64,000 nucleotides of DNA from Tomocerus qinae (GCA_020055645.1 CM034546.1:83018001-83082000); one strand, 5' to 3'; positions 1 through 11,935 are shown, counted from the first letter of the stretch. The notes: generated by a model not told the origin, from the letters alone. Program-made: numbers and translations.

Positions 1-1285
1 TCAGCAAAACGAATTCAAACCCTACAAGCTAAAATGTCTACTAACTCTTTGTCTCTTTCGGATGGAAGAGGCCGTCACCTGAATCGTCCAAAGAAACTGG
101 AAAATGGAATCAAAGACGCTATTCTTGTGCATATTAATTCATATGAAAAGTCTTGTAGCCATTATAGCAGTTTTTAAATGTTGCAATTATGTTCCGGGGT
201 TTTGCAATAGGGTTTGGAGAAGAGGCTCTGTCCTGGGAGTGGGTTTACCGTAGTCTTTTCAAAGAGACAAAACTTAAATTTGGCATACCCAAGTCCGATA
301 CCTGCACGAAATGCGATAGATATCATAACAAGATTTTGACTCTAAACGAAAATATTCCCGATGAAAAGGAAATTTTGGAACCTATTTGGTTAGAATTTAT
401 CGAACACCAGCTCCATTCCAAAAATGGGTACACAGAGCTGAAGAGAGACACTGAAAGAAGCAAAATGGATCCAAGCTACATTGTTTTAAGTGTAGATCTC
501 CAAGGAATTCTTCTGTGTCCCCGTTTGTCCAATAGCGATTACTATTATCAAAGAAAATATCCCTGCTTCAATCTAGGAATCCACTATGGAAATACTAATA
601 AAACCACAATGTCATTTTGACACAAAATAGAGGGTCAAGTGAAATTGCGTCTTGTATTTACAGATTTTGTATGGAAACTTTCGAAGTCCTGGAAAATGCA
701 GAAATGCGAACTCTGGTAGTGTTCTCTGATAGATGCGGAGGACAAAATAACAATTTTATGTTGCTTTCCATGTATCGATTGTTATTGGCCAAAAGACTTT
801 TTACGCAGGTGAACCAGAAGTTTATGACAACTGGTCATAGTTTCTTGCCCTGCGATCGCCACTTTTCTTTAGTAGAGAAGAAACAAAAAACTGCATCGAT
901 ATTCACTCCAATGGATTGGATTAAAGTTATAGAACAGTCAAATTTACAAAATCCTTTTGTAATTCAGAGAATGACTCAGCCTGAATTCTTCGACTTCATG
1001 TCACTTTCAAGATTATTGACTAGGCCAGTAACATCAAAAGTAACTGAATTCTTATGGTTCCAAATGTCTGTTGAGAATCCTGGAATAATTCTAACAAAGG
1101 AGTTGCTGTAAAACGAAAACTGGAAATCTCATCGGTTATTAGTTCCAGAAGATTTCGCAAATACTCAACTGTTGCCTCTTTACGATGGCCCTATTCCTTT
1201 GCCAGCAGATCTTGTTAAAGATTTGAGAGCAATGCAGGATTTCATTCGTGAAGAATCTAAGGCGTTTTGGAATTTCCTGAATTAA
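1..1285 (+). pseudogene. DUF7869-like transposase-derived gene, 5'-truncated and broken
   Basis: Four pieces of one protein are readable. Positions 1-177 give a basic segment with DGRGRHLNRPKK and a CSHYS motif. Positions 189-617 hold a C-x2-C pair (CTKCDRYH) and the first acidic strand (SVDLQ). Positions 617-1108 hold FSDRCGGQNNN, GHSFLPCDRHF and EKK. Positions 1112-1285 are the C-terminus ending NFLN. This order (basic N-terminus, zinc pair, SxDxQ, SDxCxGQN, GHSxxxxD) is what I know from the DUF7869 proteins that are multicopy in many invertebrates and look like RNase H-fold transposases. Breaks: a stop at 175-177 with a frame change, a second frame change near 612, and an in-frame TAA at 1109-1111. 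The N-terminus lies before the window. A second, diverged relative sits at 39759-41508. Confidence 0.75.
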
Positions 1286-2680
1286 TGTTGCTAACTAATT
1301 TATTATTATTCAGTTGTCGGGTGCGTTGTGAAGTTACTAGCGGATAATTAGTTTGTCTACAGTTCCTATTGTAAAATAAATATCAGGGTGAGCTGGATAT
1401 TATTCTAACATGCACCATTATTCGGCTTAAACCGTAAGATATTGTGACATTATTATTAAACTAGTGAACTCAGTTAAGGGGAGAACTTAGCACTCAAGAG
1501 AATTTCAGCAGGCATCACTATCCCTACTCCTACTATTAGTTAAACGGCAAAAGTTAGTCACGTGACAATTCCGTTTGTATGTTTGTACTTCTGTGTGTTG
1601 ATTTGTCGCAATTCTAAATCGCATTCAAGCACAATGTAATAAAATTAAATCCTGCTTAAAATAACGCACTTAATGCGGAAAATCCCTACACGTCCGAATC
1701 AGAAGAACTTCAAGCCAGTGCGCGCGCATCAAAATTAAGCACTTTGCGATCAATAGAAATATTTCATAATTAATAGTTCATGCAATCTTCAGCAAACTTA
1801 AACCTGATCAGTGTGGTGTGAGTGTGATAATGAAAACGTCGTGATTTTAGATGGTATATCACACATTTGAAGCTTTTTCATTTTCATTCAGAACTGAAAT
1901 TGCAAACTGATATTGTAATTAAGTCAGTAAAACTTAAACTGGCATCTCTGTCACAGGACAACTGCTAACGTCTCTTTCACTGGAAAACTGCTACTGATTT
2001 TGCTAACCGCCACCAGTCGCCTTCATCATTAAAATTTATTATATTATAATTGGGCTGAGTGACACATATAAGTTTGGAGTATGAAATTTTACAAATGTGC
2101 AAGCCGCTGACAGCAACAATGGTGAAAATTATGTTTTCTTTCCGGTATCCAAAAATTAAAAAAATAAATTAAATAGGTCTACAGTAAATTCCTCGAAGTC
2201 TCTTTTGTCTTTTCACAAACCTCATTCTCCATCCCTCCTCCCTTATTTCCTTTTCAACTTCTTTCTTTAAGAGGTGTCTCTGTCACTGAAAAACTCCTAC
2301 CGGTCTTGCTACCCGCCATCCGTCGACTTTATCATAAAATACTAGTAGCTCCCAGCCCAGTATACTCGATTTCAAAAGGTATTATGTAGTAATAATGACT
2401 CCTTAGTTCAACGCGGTAAAATTCAAATTTACCCTACCAGACATACATAGTTATATAGGTAGGTAATTTTATTTCAGTCTGTGGTTATATTATAGAGATA
2501 ATATAATAGGGCTGACTGATCTGTACATATAACTTACATGGGCATTAAATGAAGTATTATGTGTTTAATCCATATTGTAGTGTTTTTATTTCAGGAACAG
2601 AAACAGCTTTTTTGAAAGCTGCACAAAAAATAATTGTTATAACAGATATTTAATTTTCTAAATTTTATTGATCTCTCAAA
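1286..2680. other. Non-coding AT-rich stretch with repeat fragments
   Basis: No supported gene. Positions about 1300-1430 match 13676-13800 (CAGTTGTCGG, then GGGTGAGCTGGATATTATTC), the right end of the element at 12392-13803. Positions about 1464-1515 match the start of repeat R1 (compare 6116-6165). Near 2120-2150 is a short block also seen at 21586-21615. Confidence 0.6.
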
Positions 2681-3752
2681 GCCAATTAAGGCTAACTTGA
2701 CCTCTAACGGTCATTGCCAATTAAGGCTAACTTGACCTCTAACGGTCCATTGCCAATTAAGGCTAACTTGACCACTAGACGGTCCATTGTTAATTAACCT
2801 AACTTGTCAACTAGACGGTTCATTGCCAATTAAGGCTATCTGGACCTCTAACGGTCCATTGCCAATTAAGGCTATCTTGACCTCTAACGGTTAATTGCCA
2901 ATTACGGCTATCTTGACCTCTAAACAGTCAATAGTCAATTAAGGCTAACTTGACCCCTAAACGGTACATTGCCATTTAAGGCTAACTTGAATTTTAAACG
3001 GTCCAAGGCCAAATAAGGCTGAACATGTAAACTGTCCATTGCCAAATAAGCCTAACTTGTCAACTAGACGGTCCATTGCCAATTAAGCCTAATTTGTCAA
3101 CTAGACGGTCCATTGCCAATTAAGCCTAACTTGTCAACTAGACGGTCCATTGCCAATTAAGCCTAACTTGTCAACTAGACGGTCCATTGCCAATTAAGCC
3201 TAACTTGTCAACTAGACGGTCCATTGCCAATTAAGCCTAACTTGTCAACTAGACGGTCCATTGCCAATTAAGCCTAACTTGTCAACTAGACGGTCCATTG
3301 CCAATTAAGCCTAACTTGTCAACTAGACGGTTCATTGCCAATTAAGGCTATCTTTAACATTTAACGGTCCATTGCCAATTAAGGCTATCTTGACCTATAA
3401 CGGCCCACTGTCAATTAAGGCTATCTTGACCTATAACGGTCTACTGTCAATTGAGGCTATCTTGACCTCTAACGGTCCATTGCCAATAAAGACTAACTTG
3501 ACCTTTCAACGGTTTATTGCCAATTAAGGCTAAATTGACCTCTAAACGGTCCATTGCCAATTTCTAACTTGACCACTAAACGGCCTATTGCCAATTATGG
3601 CTAACTTGACCTCTAAACGTCCATTGTATATTGAGGCTAACTTTACCACTAGAACGGTCCCTTGCCAATTAAGACTAACTTGGCCACTAAACGGTCCACT
3701 GTAAATTAAGACTCTTCATTTCTAAGAATCTTTTGTCAATTTAAGGCTAACT
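2681..3752. repeat. 37-bp minisatellite array
   Basis: About 28-29 tandem copies of a 37-bp unit whose core is TCCATTGCCAATTAAG followed by GCTAACTTG or CCTAACTTG. The central copies (about 3055-3330) are nearly identical and carry CAACTAGACGG. Copies at both edges are diverged and carry GACCTCTAACGG, as expected when unequal exchange homogenises the middle. No open reading frame runs through it. Confidence 0.9.
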
Positions 3753-3765
3753 TACTTAAATGTCT

Positions 3766-5202
3766 GGGGGCTATTCTCTATGGTTTGCTTAGGATTTTGG
3801 ATTAAGTATCCGAATATAAGATTGACTTAGCAAAAAGTTAATCCATTTCTTATGTTAATTCAGTAAAAAAAATGCTAAGAGTCGGTTAGCAAAAATTGAC
3901 TGCTAAGTAAAACTTACAATAAGCAACCATTTAAGAAAAAAATTCCCAAGCCTGCGACGTAACCAAGCGCGACGTTTTAAAATTCAAAACACAAGCATTA
4001 TAAAAGTAAACCTATTCTTATTAAATCGAGCTACCAGTGTTACCGGCTTCTTTTCCTGCGGATTTGACGGACCCTTGAGAGATCAATGGCAAATCCGTCA
4101 ATAGGCAACATGTTGTTTTTAGTTGTAGTTAGTTTTGGAAATGGCCGATTTAGTGTTAAATTGGTTACGTACGACGGAGTATCTTGATGATTCAATTGAA
4201 AATTGAGTAAATGTGATAATAATAAACTCAGCATTTATCTACTACCACCTTCGACAACAAAGCAACCCTCCTCTACCCTACTTTTATCAAAGTCACTCAC
4301 TGTCAACAATGTCATCCTCCTCCTTCAAAATCACTCATTGTCAACAAATTAATCCTCCTCCTTCACAATCACTCATGGCCAACAATGTCATCCTCCTCAT
4401 TCAAAATCTCCCACTACTAACAATGTTACCCTACTTCAAAATCACACTGGTTACAATCACATCTTTCACCTTCAAAATTGTCCACTGCCATGCAACAATG
4501 TCATCCTCCTCCTTCAAAGGCACTCATTGCCAACAAACTACTCCTCTTCCACTCTATCCCCATCATAGTCACCAAGTCACCCACACCCAACAATGTCCTC
4601 ATGTTCAAGTCACCCAATGCTAACAAACAATGTCATTCTCCTCCTTCACAATTATTACTATTACAAACTAAAATCAAGGACAATGGAAACAAAGGAAACA
4701 TTATCACTAATTGGATATTTTGCATTGTGTTGCTAATTGCTTTTCAATTGTCTTTCCTCGACCAGCACTCGCTTCGCCGAGCGTCGAGGAAAGAATACCG
4801 AATTTACTAGCTGTATCACGTCCAACCTTTCAACATGCTACGACCTATGCCTATGAAAAATTTGTAATAAGATCTACGCAAAAGTTCATTTAAAAACATT
4901 ACAATCCTACTTCCAATCTCAACAATCCCACTTAGGGTAACTCCGATCATCCCTATCTTTTTGCTCAAATAATCTGTCTTAAGTCACCATCTTCGATTCA
5001 GTAAAGATACTGAATTAAATTTCAGACTTAAGTCCGAAAATTGCTCTCAAGCTTGACTTAATCACTTTTTCAGGCTTAAGTTCATTCAGTAAGTATCGCA
5101 AATAATTGTCTCACTTTTTGGAAATACTTAGCAATTTTACTGAATCAAAATTTTCTTAGAAATAGCAAAATTTTGAAATAGGAACCATAGTGAATAGCCC
5201 CC
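3766..5202. mobile_element. Harbinger-like DNA element, non-autonomous
   Basis: The ends are inverted: GGGGGCTATTCTCTATGG at 3766 and its complement CCATAGTGAATAGCCCCC at about 5185-5202. A GGG...CTATT terminus is familiar from PIF/Harbinger elements, which normally make a 3-bp duplication; I could not define one here. Inside, 4142-4204 encodes a short peptide beginning MADLVLNWLRTTEYLDD that could be a relic first exon. Positions about 4280-4640 are an irregular array of a roughly 40-bp pyrimidine-rich unit (CATCCTCCTCCTTCA). No nuclease or Myb-like gene is visible, so the copy would need help to move. Confidence 0.5.
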
Positions 5203-5386
5203 CTGGACTATTGAGGAACACACGAGGGTTTCTGGATTTTTGATATCATTGCTTTAAATGGTATGGGGCAAAAAAATCAAAAAATTAATCAGTTTTAGTT
5301 TTTATAAAGTTTTGATTGTTTTGCACCATTTAAAGCAATGATATCAAAAATCCAGAAACCCTCGTGTGTTCCTCGATAGTCCAGGA
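5202..5386. repeat. Long hairpin (inverted repeat, arms about 65 bp)
   Basis: The left arm begins CCTGGACTATTGAGGAACAC and the right arm ends with its complement, with one mismatch (ATT/ATC) in the first 20 bases. The arms run through GGGTTTCTGGATTTTTGATA and close on an AT-rich loop of about 50 bp. It abuts the Harbinger-like right end. The structure is MITE-like; no duplication was identified. Confidence 0.8.
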
Positions 5387-5462
5387 TTCCAAAAAATTAA
5401 GTCCCATAAAAATAGGGCTTATCCTTCGGGAGGAATAAAGCCCGATGTAAAACATTTTTTAA

Positions 5463-5862
5463 CCTGCAAGCTACTACCGATGGGTTCGGTATCCATGACA
5501 AAATTGGCTTTATTATTTTACGAAATTTTGATTATCGTATCCTAAGTTACGTAACTGGACATTTTGGTTATTCGGATTATAATATTGAGAAACGAGAATA
5601 AATTACTGTCCCAAATAGAGGAATAAAGGCTTTCATATTTGAAAATTATGACGGAGTCTGGCCCAAGTGACATACTTATGCAATACGTCACATGGCGAAT
5701 TTGGTCCTTTAGATTAGAGTAGTTTGTAGTTTCTATAACTACGTCTTATGAAGTATTTGGTCTATTGTTACGACAATTTATTTCCGTCATATGACGATTT
5801 TGGGCAATGAAAAGTGTTTGTTCGACTACATCATTAATTTGACGGAGTTGGTAGCTTGCAGG
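5463..5862. mobile_element. piggyBac-type MITE, TTAA-flanked
   Basis: The termini are CCTGCAAGCTACTACC at 5463 and the inverted GGTAGCTTGCAGG ending at 5862, each bordered outside by TTAA (5459-5462 and 5863-5866). TTAA target duplication is the hallmark of piggyBac-type transposition. The 400-bp interior has no coding potential. Its ends are unrelated to those of the piggyBac at 18235-20785, so it belongs to a different family. Confidence 0.7.
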
Positions 5863-5924
5863 TTAACATGCATTTGATGGTTGTGTGGTTGCTATGCCGG
5901 CGTGCGTGGAGAGCCTTGTGCGAA

Positions 5925-6040
5925 CGTGCATATATTACGTGCTTAGTTAATGGGGGGATGAGGTACCCAAAAAGGTGTTACTATCAGCACTTGCGTTACA
6001 CATGGGGGAGGGGTTTTTGCGTTACGTAATATAAGCAGGC
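5925..6040. repeat. Partial R1 repeat (3' palindromic module)
   Basis: An imperfect inverted repeat, GTGCATATATTACGT to TTACGTAATATAAGCAGG, with GCACTTGCGTTACACATG inside. The same module ends the R1 copies at 6116-6981 and 27328-28208. Here it stands alone, so it may move independently or be a remnant. Confidence 0.65.
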
Positions 6041-6115
6041 TTCCTAGGCCCTCAAACCAAGACATACATACATACATGCATACATATAATATATAGTATA
6101 GATATATGTACATAT

Positions 6116-6981
6116 AGTGAACCCAGCTAAGGGGGCAAATCTAGCACTCAAGAGAAATTCAGCAGGCCACCCATCACAGTAATAAAAACAATTTCGAAAA
6201 CATCCCATTAGGTTGTTAACTTTGTAAATACAAAGTACATTTAAATTAATACACCTTTATTTTCTACAGTGGTTGGAAAAATTAGCTGCAGCCCCAACTT
6301 CCTGATAAAAAGGAATTTCCTACACCAAAATAATAACTGTAGATAGTAGCATCAAATATAGGGAACAATGAAAGACTATTTCCGAAAAAACTCCCACAAA
6401 GTTACCAAAACTTTTAAAATCGAAAAAATAAGATTCCCTCTAGGATTTTGGAAAAACGTTCAAATCCCATGAGTACAACTTACGAATAAATATTTTTAAA
6501 GAATAGTTAATTACCCAGTTCTGTTATTTAATTCTACAAAAAGATATCCCAACTGGCACAAAGGAATTAAGAGGGTAGTAAAAAGTAAACCTAGCTCTAT
6601 TAAAAAATGTTGAATAAGTTTTTCGATATTATAGCAGAACCAATTTGGGTTAGAAGTTTTGAAATGCTATTTAATACGCACATTCAACATTACGATCATT
6701 ACGAAATGTTCCCTTTCGCTAATCATTTCCATTCGATCCCCACTAACCATTCAACCTTCTTATGTAAACTATTATTATTTAGATGTTATCACAATAATAT
6801 GAAACGACTCATTTCGTTGGTTTAGAGGAATTAGGCTTGCGCATTTTACTTTTTTTGCTTTTAAGGAGCCTGCATATATTCCGTGTGCAGTTGATGGGAA
6901 GAGGGGATACCCAAAAGTGTTGCAGTCAGCACTTGCGTTACACATGTGGGAGGGGGTTTTGCTTTACGTAATATATGCAGG
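6116..6981 (+). mobile_element. Dispersed repeat R1, near full-length copy
   Basis: It begins AGTGAACCCAGCTAAGG and CACTCAAGAGAAATTCAGCA and ends in a 113-bp palindromic module (CCTGCATATATT to AATATATGCAGG, 6869-6981). The same order occurs inverted at 27328-28208, and a partial copy lies at about 26530-27256. There is no credible protein: the 72-codon frame at 6607 is not shared as a frame by other copies. Its class is unknown; a non-autonomous DNA element is the likeliest reading. Confidence 0.7.
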
Positions 6982-7083
6982 TTCCCTAGGTTCTCCCTAC
7001 CACACGTACATACATACATATATATATATATATAAATATATATAGACAGGTAAATTTATCAAGTCTGCGATTATATATAGAGA

Positions 7084-7247
7084 TGCTTTGCATATTATGA
7101 AACAAACAATTTGTTTTTCGAGTTGCGTTTTAGGCATTGGAAAGAGTGCTTTGCATATTATGAAACAAACAATTTGTTTTTCGAGTTGCGTTCAGGCATT
7201 GGAAAGAGTGCTTTGCATATTATGAAACAAACAATTTATGTTTGGGT
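7084..7247. repeat. Tandem repeat, 62-63 bp unit, about 2.5 copies
   Basis: TGCTTTGCATATTATGAAAC starts at 7084, 7147 and 7209. The unit also contains TTTTTCGAGTTGCG and GGCATTGGAAAGAG. Preceding bases (about 7005-7050) are a CATA/TA microsatellite. Confidence 0.85.
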
Positions 7248-7687
7248 ATTGGATAATCTGGGCTGCACTGTATATGTTCCAATGTCCAATGCCAATTCCA
7301 AACTTGCTTAATATTTACTTACTTACTTTACGTGCTCCGATGGCTTAGAAAGTTAACATGCGCATTTTGAATTTGGAATCACCCTACCACACGTACAGAC
7401 ATAGACAGGTAAATTTATTGCTTTCTCAAGACTAAGATTATATATATGATAGGTGGGTAAATTTTTTCAAGTCTACGATTATATAATAGGCTCCCAGTAA
7501 AAGGCTAAATTTAGAAAGGTAGGCATCCGCAGAAACTTAACTGTATTCATAAATTAAGGTGCACAACTAACCAAAGTAATCCAAAAGTGTATAAATCTCT
7601 ATGGATACGTATCACTAAGCCCCTTGATTACCATGTACAAATTGTACATTTTGGACAAAAAGATACAAGTGAAAAAATTGCATGACA
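7248..7687. other. No gene seen
   Basis: AT-rich sequence with short repeated scraps such as ACAGGTAAATTTAT. No coding or structural feature supported. Confidence 0.5.
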
Positions 7688-8014
7688 ATTTTAGCAAAGT
7701 CCCTAAGGATCTGAACTTACTGGACCTACGAAGAACTGTAAATACCAAAAAAAATCACTGGAACTTCTTTGACAAAAGACCAGTTGAAAATTTAACATTT
7801 TCCTTTTTTATATTGAAGATATCGCGATTTCAAAATTACAAAAAAACAATATTTTAGTGTTTCTAACTTTGAAATCGCGATATCTTCAATACAAAGATGA
7901 AAAATGTCAAATTTTCGACGGGTCTTTTATCAAAGAAGTTCCTGTGATATTTTGGGTATTTACACTTCTTCGTAGGTCCAGTAAGATTAGATCCTTAGGG
8001 ACTTTGCTGAAAAG
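7688..8014. repeat. Long hairpin element, arms about 160 bp
   Basis: TTAGCAAAGTCCCTAAGG near the left edge is answered by CCTTAGGGACTTTGCTGA at the right edge. The arms share TACTGGACCTACGAAGAA and ATATCGCGATTTCAAA and fold at about 7853. Arm identity is roughly 85-90 percent by eye. Open frames on both strands are a by-product of the symmetry. Confidence 0.85.
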
Positions 8015-8145
8015 AAAAATAACGTTGAATATGATAGTCAAAAGACGTCCTGTTGTGCCATAGCTACGCGTACGTGTCCTTCTTAAGAGTCCCGGTTACC
8101 AAGTCACGTGACTTGATCTCGACTATCAAATTAGCCTAGCCCCAC

Positions 8146-8443
8146 ACTTTTTTTTGGAAACTTGAAACTCCTCCGAGAATACTGGTCGTAGAAAGACAAG
8201 CGTTGCCTCTAAAAACGCAGAAAAGGTTGTTTTAACCAAGTACGTTGGAATATTCACTATTTTAAATTCCGATTTTGAGATTAATGTTTTTGTGGAAAAA
8301 ATGGTAATACCTCGCAACCATAGGTAAAATTTTAAAATTTTCCAACATACTTGGTTAAAACAACCTTTTCTGCGTTTTTAGAGACCAATCTTGTCTTTCT
8401 ACGACCAGTATTCTCGGAGGAGTTTCAAGTTTTCCAAAAAAGT
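8146..8443. repeat. Long hairpin element, arms about 105 bp
   Basis: The left arm (ACTTTTTTTTGGAAACTTGA, CTCCTCCGAGAATACTGGTC, AACGCAGAAAAGGTTG) is repeated inverted at about 8338-8443 with few mismatches; the loop is about 85 bp. It is a different sequence from its neighbour at 7688-8014 but has the same foldback design. Confidence 0.85.
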
Positions 8444-9190
8444 ATTTTTCAGTATTATTGTCATAAAGTAAATTTCTGTGCCTCTATGTACTTTTAAAAC
8501 GTAGCCATAGCACAGTGTTTTCAATACATGTATCAAAGTGGAAGCTAAAAGCTGAGTTAGTTCTCTTCAATTTTACATTGAAACTCCTATTCATATTTTT
8601 ACAAATCGTTTTTAATACAGGCACTATCGACAGAGAGCATTGATATATACATCATTCGAATCGTTACATTCGAATTAATACACGTAATTAGTAATAAGAC
8701 CCGGCTTGGCCCGTAGCGTTAGATATAGCGATTTTAAAATCGTATATTTAGCATTGGTAGTATAGGAGCATTCAAAGTCAAGCCCCGCCCCCTCTTTTTC
8801 TGACGACCGTTTGAGACAGCTTACTGCAACACAGTGCATAGATACTTCCCCGTAACCTTTACTTGACCTTTTTTAACGAATTTCTCCGTATTTTGAAAAT
8901 ACCTGAACCTTAATTATAAAAATTCCTCACCTTGCCACAAAAAAACAGAACACTTTTTAAGCACGTTTGAGATTGCTATGACAATTAGCGTGACGTATTA
9001 TAAAACAACTCATTTCGGTAGTTAAGAGGAAGTCGCCATGCGCACTTTCCTATTTAGCTTTTAAGCGATTGGGTATACGATTTGGGAAATTCAGGTGACT
9101 ATCAAAATACATGTTAAAATTATTTTGCCATTCTTGATTCAACTTCCTGAGTTTTACTCCGACTTCCTTATGAAGTACATTTTCGGTAAA
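8444..9190. other. No gene seen; one R1 scrap
   Basis: Positions about 8998-9065 resemble the last part of R1 (AACTCATTTCGGTAGTTAAG, GCCATGCGCA). The rest is unassigned AT-rich sequence. Confidence 0.5.
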
Positions 9191-9364
9191 TACATTGGCT
9201 AGGATTTGGGTTGGGAAAACTTTCGATTTTTTAAATTATTTAGCAGTAGCAATGGTTCAAAATTTTAGCTGAAATTGTATCCAGAAGTCAACATTAAAGT
9301 GTGAAATGTATATAAACTGAGGCAGCAATCGGAAATTTTCCCAATTTAAATCCTAGCCAATGCT
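9191..9364. repeat. MITE-like inverted repeat
   Basis: TACATTGGCTAGGATTTGGG at the left is answered by the complement of CCCAATTTAAATCCTAGCCA at the right. Arms are about 32 bp with a 110-bp interior, and no coding potential. Confidence 0.7.
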
Positions 9365-10552
9365 TTTGCCTATTGTCATATTTAATTTTCAATGGTAGTG
9401 TGATGCAAATCAAAAAAACAAGTTGCAAGGGGATTAATTATTAGGCGGTGTGGGGACTGTCAGCTAATATATATTGCTCAGAACACACAGTCATTTGTAA
9501 TTTTGTAATTTGTAATTGTTTTATTGTCATACACTATACAGCAAGGAACAAGAGGAAGACCAGCTTAGGCTTCTATACGTCTCCCAAGTATATCTCTCAT
9601 CAAGAGTTCCTTGCTGTTGCTACAAGGTACGCAGCCGTTTTGCTATTGGTCGGACGCAGTCGCTCTCTCATTGGCTCCCGTATGTACCTACGTGTATTCT
9701 AAGTGTGGACCATTTCTCTTATGGAAGCTGGTCTTCTATAGTGAAACGCCAGCTTCACAGCCACCATCGGTATTCTATGCTATACAGTCTCAAAGTTGTT
9801 ACATTGATACTGATTTCCAATAGAGGACCTAAATAAATGGGTAGGTACTAGGTACTAGGTACGTAAAGTAAATAGGTACATACATACATAGTCATTCGGT
9901 TTCTGAATGTACCAAGGTTTTTAAGACGTGAACATGAAGCCCGATATTTGTAAATAATTTTTTAAATCATTGAAAATTCAATTTGGATTTTGAGTATGGA
10001 AATACATGTAATAAATACATTTTGAATTTTTGTTTGTTTCCAGACACAAATTCTAAAAAAGGTACCTCATGCTCGCTCTCATTTTCTTTCCTCTTTTTTA
10101 TGGCATTTTTGTTATATTTTTAGGGCTTACCAGAATCCCGGAATCATTGTTTTCTGATTTTCCTTAGTAATTTTTAGTAAAGATGGTAACAAAACAACTG
10201 CAATTTTACTACGGGACGTGAGACAATTTAGATACCACCCACGATGCAAGAAATCAGTGGTGTGCATCTATTGTGATGCTTCCCGTAGTAAATTACCCGT
10301 TGGCATGGCAACCAAAGTCCCCAAACGTCCTTAATGAAAGTAAATGACTCACGTCGTGTTCATGCTCCTCCCAGTTGTCATTGAAAGATTTCAAATTTCT
10401 GCTGTAAGTATTGAAGATTTGATTGAGTTGATCTCCGGCTGGACCGAAAAGTTGACCAATTCTCTAGATTGTACATAACAAAATCAAATTTCAAGCTCCT
10501 TTTTATAATACGTAAAGACCAGGGTTCTGGTTGTCTAGTAATAAACCCTAAA
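9365..10552. other. No supported gene
   Basis: Overlapping short frames at 9448-9836 lack any recognisable domain and look like chance. Around 9840-9895 is a short GGTACTAGGTA/CATA microsatellite. Nothing else stands out. Confidence 0.5.
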
Positions 10553-10775
10553 TTTGCCTTAAAAATGGGTCTAGACAGTTTAGCTTTAAAAAATCGGGTC
10601 GGTTTTGTAATGATAATCATTACAAATTATCCATGGTTATTATAATAAATAATAAATCACAACCGTAATTCATTTCAAAATTTTATATGATTTTCACGAA
10701 CATTCTCAGGGGGAATATTTATTGCAACATTTGACTTCTGCATTACAGTCGTTAGATATCAGTATACATTACATA
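10553..10775 (+). repeat. Left arm of an inverted-repeat pair (with 13806-14012)
   Basis: GGTCTAGACAGTTTAGCTTT, ATCGGGTCGGTTTTGTAATG and CATTACAGTCGTTAGATATC are all repeated inverted at 13806-14012. The two arms could bound a 3.4-kb element into which other elements later inserted. Part of the arm (GATTTTCACGAACATTCTCA, then AATATTTATT) resembles the arms of the Tc1/mariner-type palindrome at 14586-15934. Confidence 0.7.
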
Positions 10776-11064
10776 CCTTTTAGCATATCATGTTAATACC
10801 ACCATCCTAAGCTACAATTATCATATCATATCATACTACTCCACTCTATGAATAATACAAGTTATAATTGAGTTTGAGATTTCTAAAAGTACACTTTTCA
10901 GTAACAATCTCTGTCTCTAATGGAGACAACAAAGTGCCACTATTGTCACCCAAGAGCAATACTCGACAGTCTCCAATCAATTACATCCGACAAAAGACTT
11001 TCCAACCTCAGCTTTGTTAACAACCACATTTTGTTTCTAAGTAAAATGAGCCCAATCCCACATA

Positions 11065-11933
11065 CCGTAAATATCGATATAATTCCGCGCGGAATTATTG
11101 TTTCAAAGGCACAAAAAAAGGGTGAATAGTCGAAATAATTCCGCAGCTGCGGAATTATTTCGATACGCGGAATTATTTTTCAGTCAATTTTTATTTAATT
11201 TTCAATGCTAAAGTTAAAAATGAAAAGAAAGTTTAATAACAAATGGATTTATATTTCATCTTCTGAAGACAGTGATATATCCATCGGGTACACAAGATTG
11301 AGGTCCATGTCTTCGTCGTCCGAAGGCAGTAAAATATCATCCTTATTGATCAAGGGCTGTTCCAATTGCATGTACTGCTGCCGTAGCATTTCTCTCCCTT
11401 CATTACAATCTTTGCCTGGTTTAAAAGCAGTGATTAAATTGTCCTGGCTTCCATCCGTAGCATTTAGAATTCCACATGAAAAGAAGGAATTAAACAAATC
11501 TCTGCCAATAACTGTCCTCAGGAATATTGTAGTTAAGGGATCATCCATCCACACTTTTCCGGCATAAACTAATTCCAGTTTCGCAGTGAATTTCTCTGAA
11601 CCCTTTATTGTACACGCACTCGATTTAATAACACAAAGGGTTTCAGTTTGGTTCTGTCCGCCTTGGCAGTCAACATGATTGTTATGTATGCATAGTTTAT
11701 TGTGTCCAGTTGTAAGAACTGTTCTTATTTCCTTAGTACATATGCACTTATTTATTTTATCTTATCATTAAAACCTTTTACCTACACTAACATGAATACG
11801 CAGGTAAAGGTACGCGGAATTATTTCGATACGCGGAATTATTTGCTATAACGGCCTAAAAAGCTAAGTAAAATCGAATTAATTCAGCGTACGCGGAATTA
11901 TTTCAGTAGGCGGAACTATATCGATATTTACGG
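11065..11933 (-). mobile_element. pogo-type element, internally deleted copy
   Basis: The terminal repeats CCGTAAATATCGATATAATT (left) and its near-complement (right) are flanked by TA (11063-11064 and 11934-11935), as in pogo/Tc1-mariner elements. On the minus strand, 11554-11249 encodes WMDDPLTTIFLRTVIGRDLF joined directly to a C-terminal part with SCGILNATDGSQD and an acidic tail. Compared with the fuller element at 23475-25642, the DNA-binding region and most of the DDE domain are gone. Subterminal copies of GCGGAATTATTTCGATA occur at both ends. Confidence 0.85.
11249..11554 (-). pseudogene. pogo transposase remnant (end of DDE domain fused to C-terminus)
   Basis: A 101-codon frame. Residues 2-21 (WMDDPLTTIFLRTVIGRDLF) match a block of the transposase at 23475-25642 (WMDDPLTAIYLKKIIGRDLF). 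The next residues match its C-terminus (YSCGILNAPDGSQNDLI, FKPGKDC, then an acidic DDED/SSED tail). The two blocks are about 100 residues apart in the fuller protein, so this copy has an internal deletion that kept frame. The catalytic residues are missing, so it cannot act as a transposase. Confidence 0.85.
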
Positions 11934-11935
11934 TA

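Noticed and set aside
4213-4893. Overlapping frames in the Harbinger-like element
   Set aside because: They translate the C/T-rich internal array in several frames; not protein-like.
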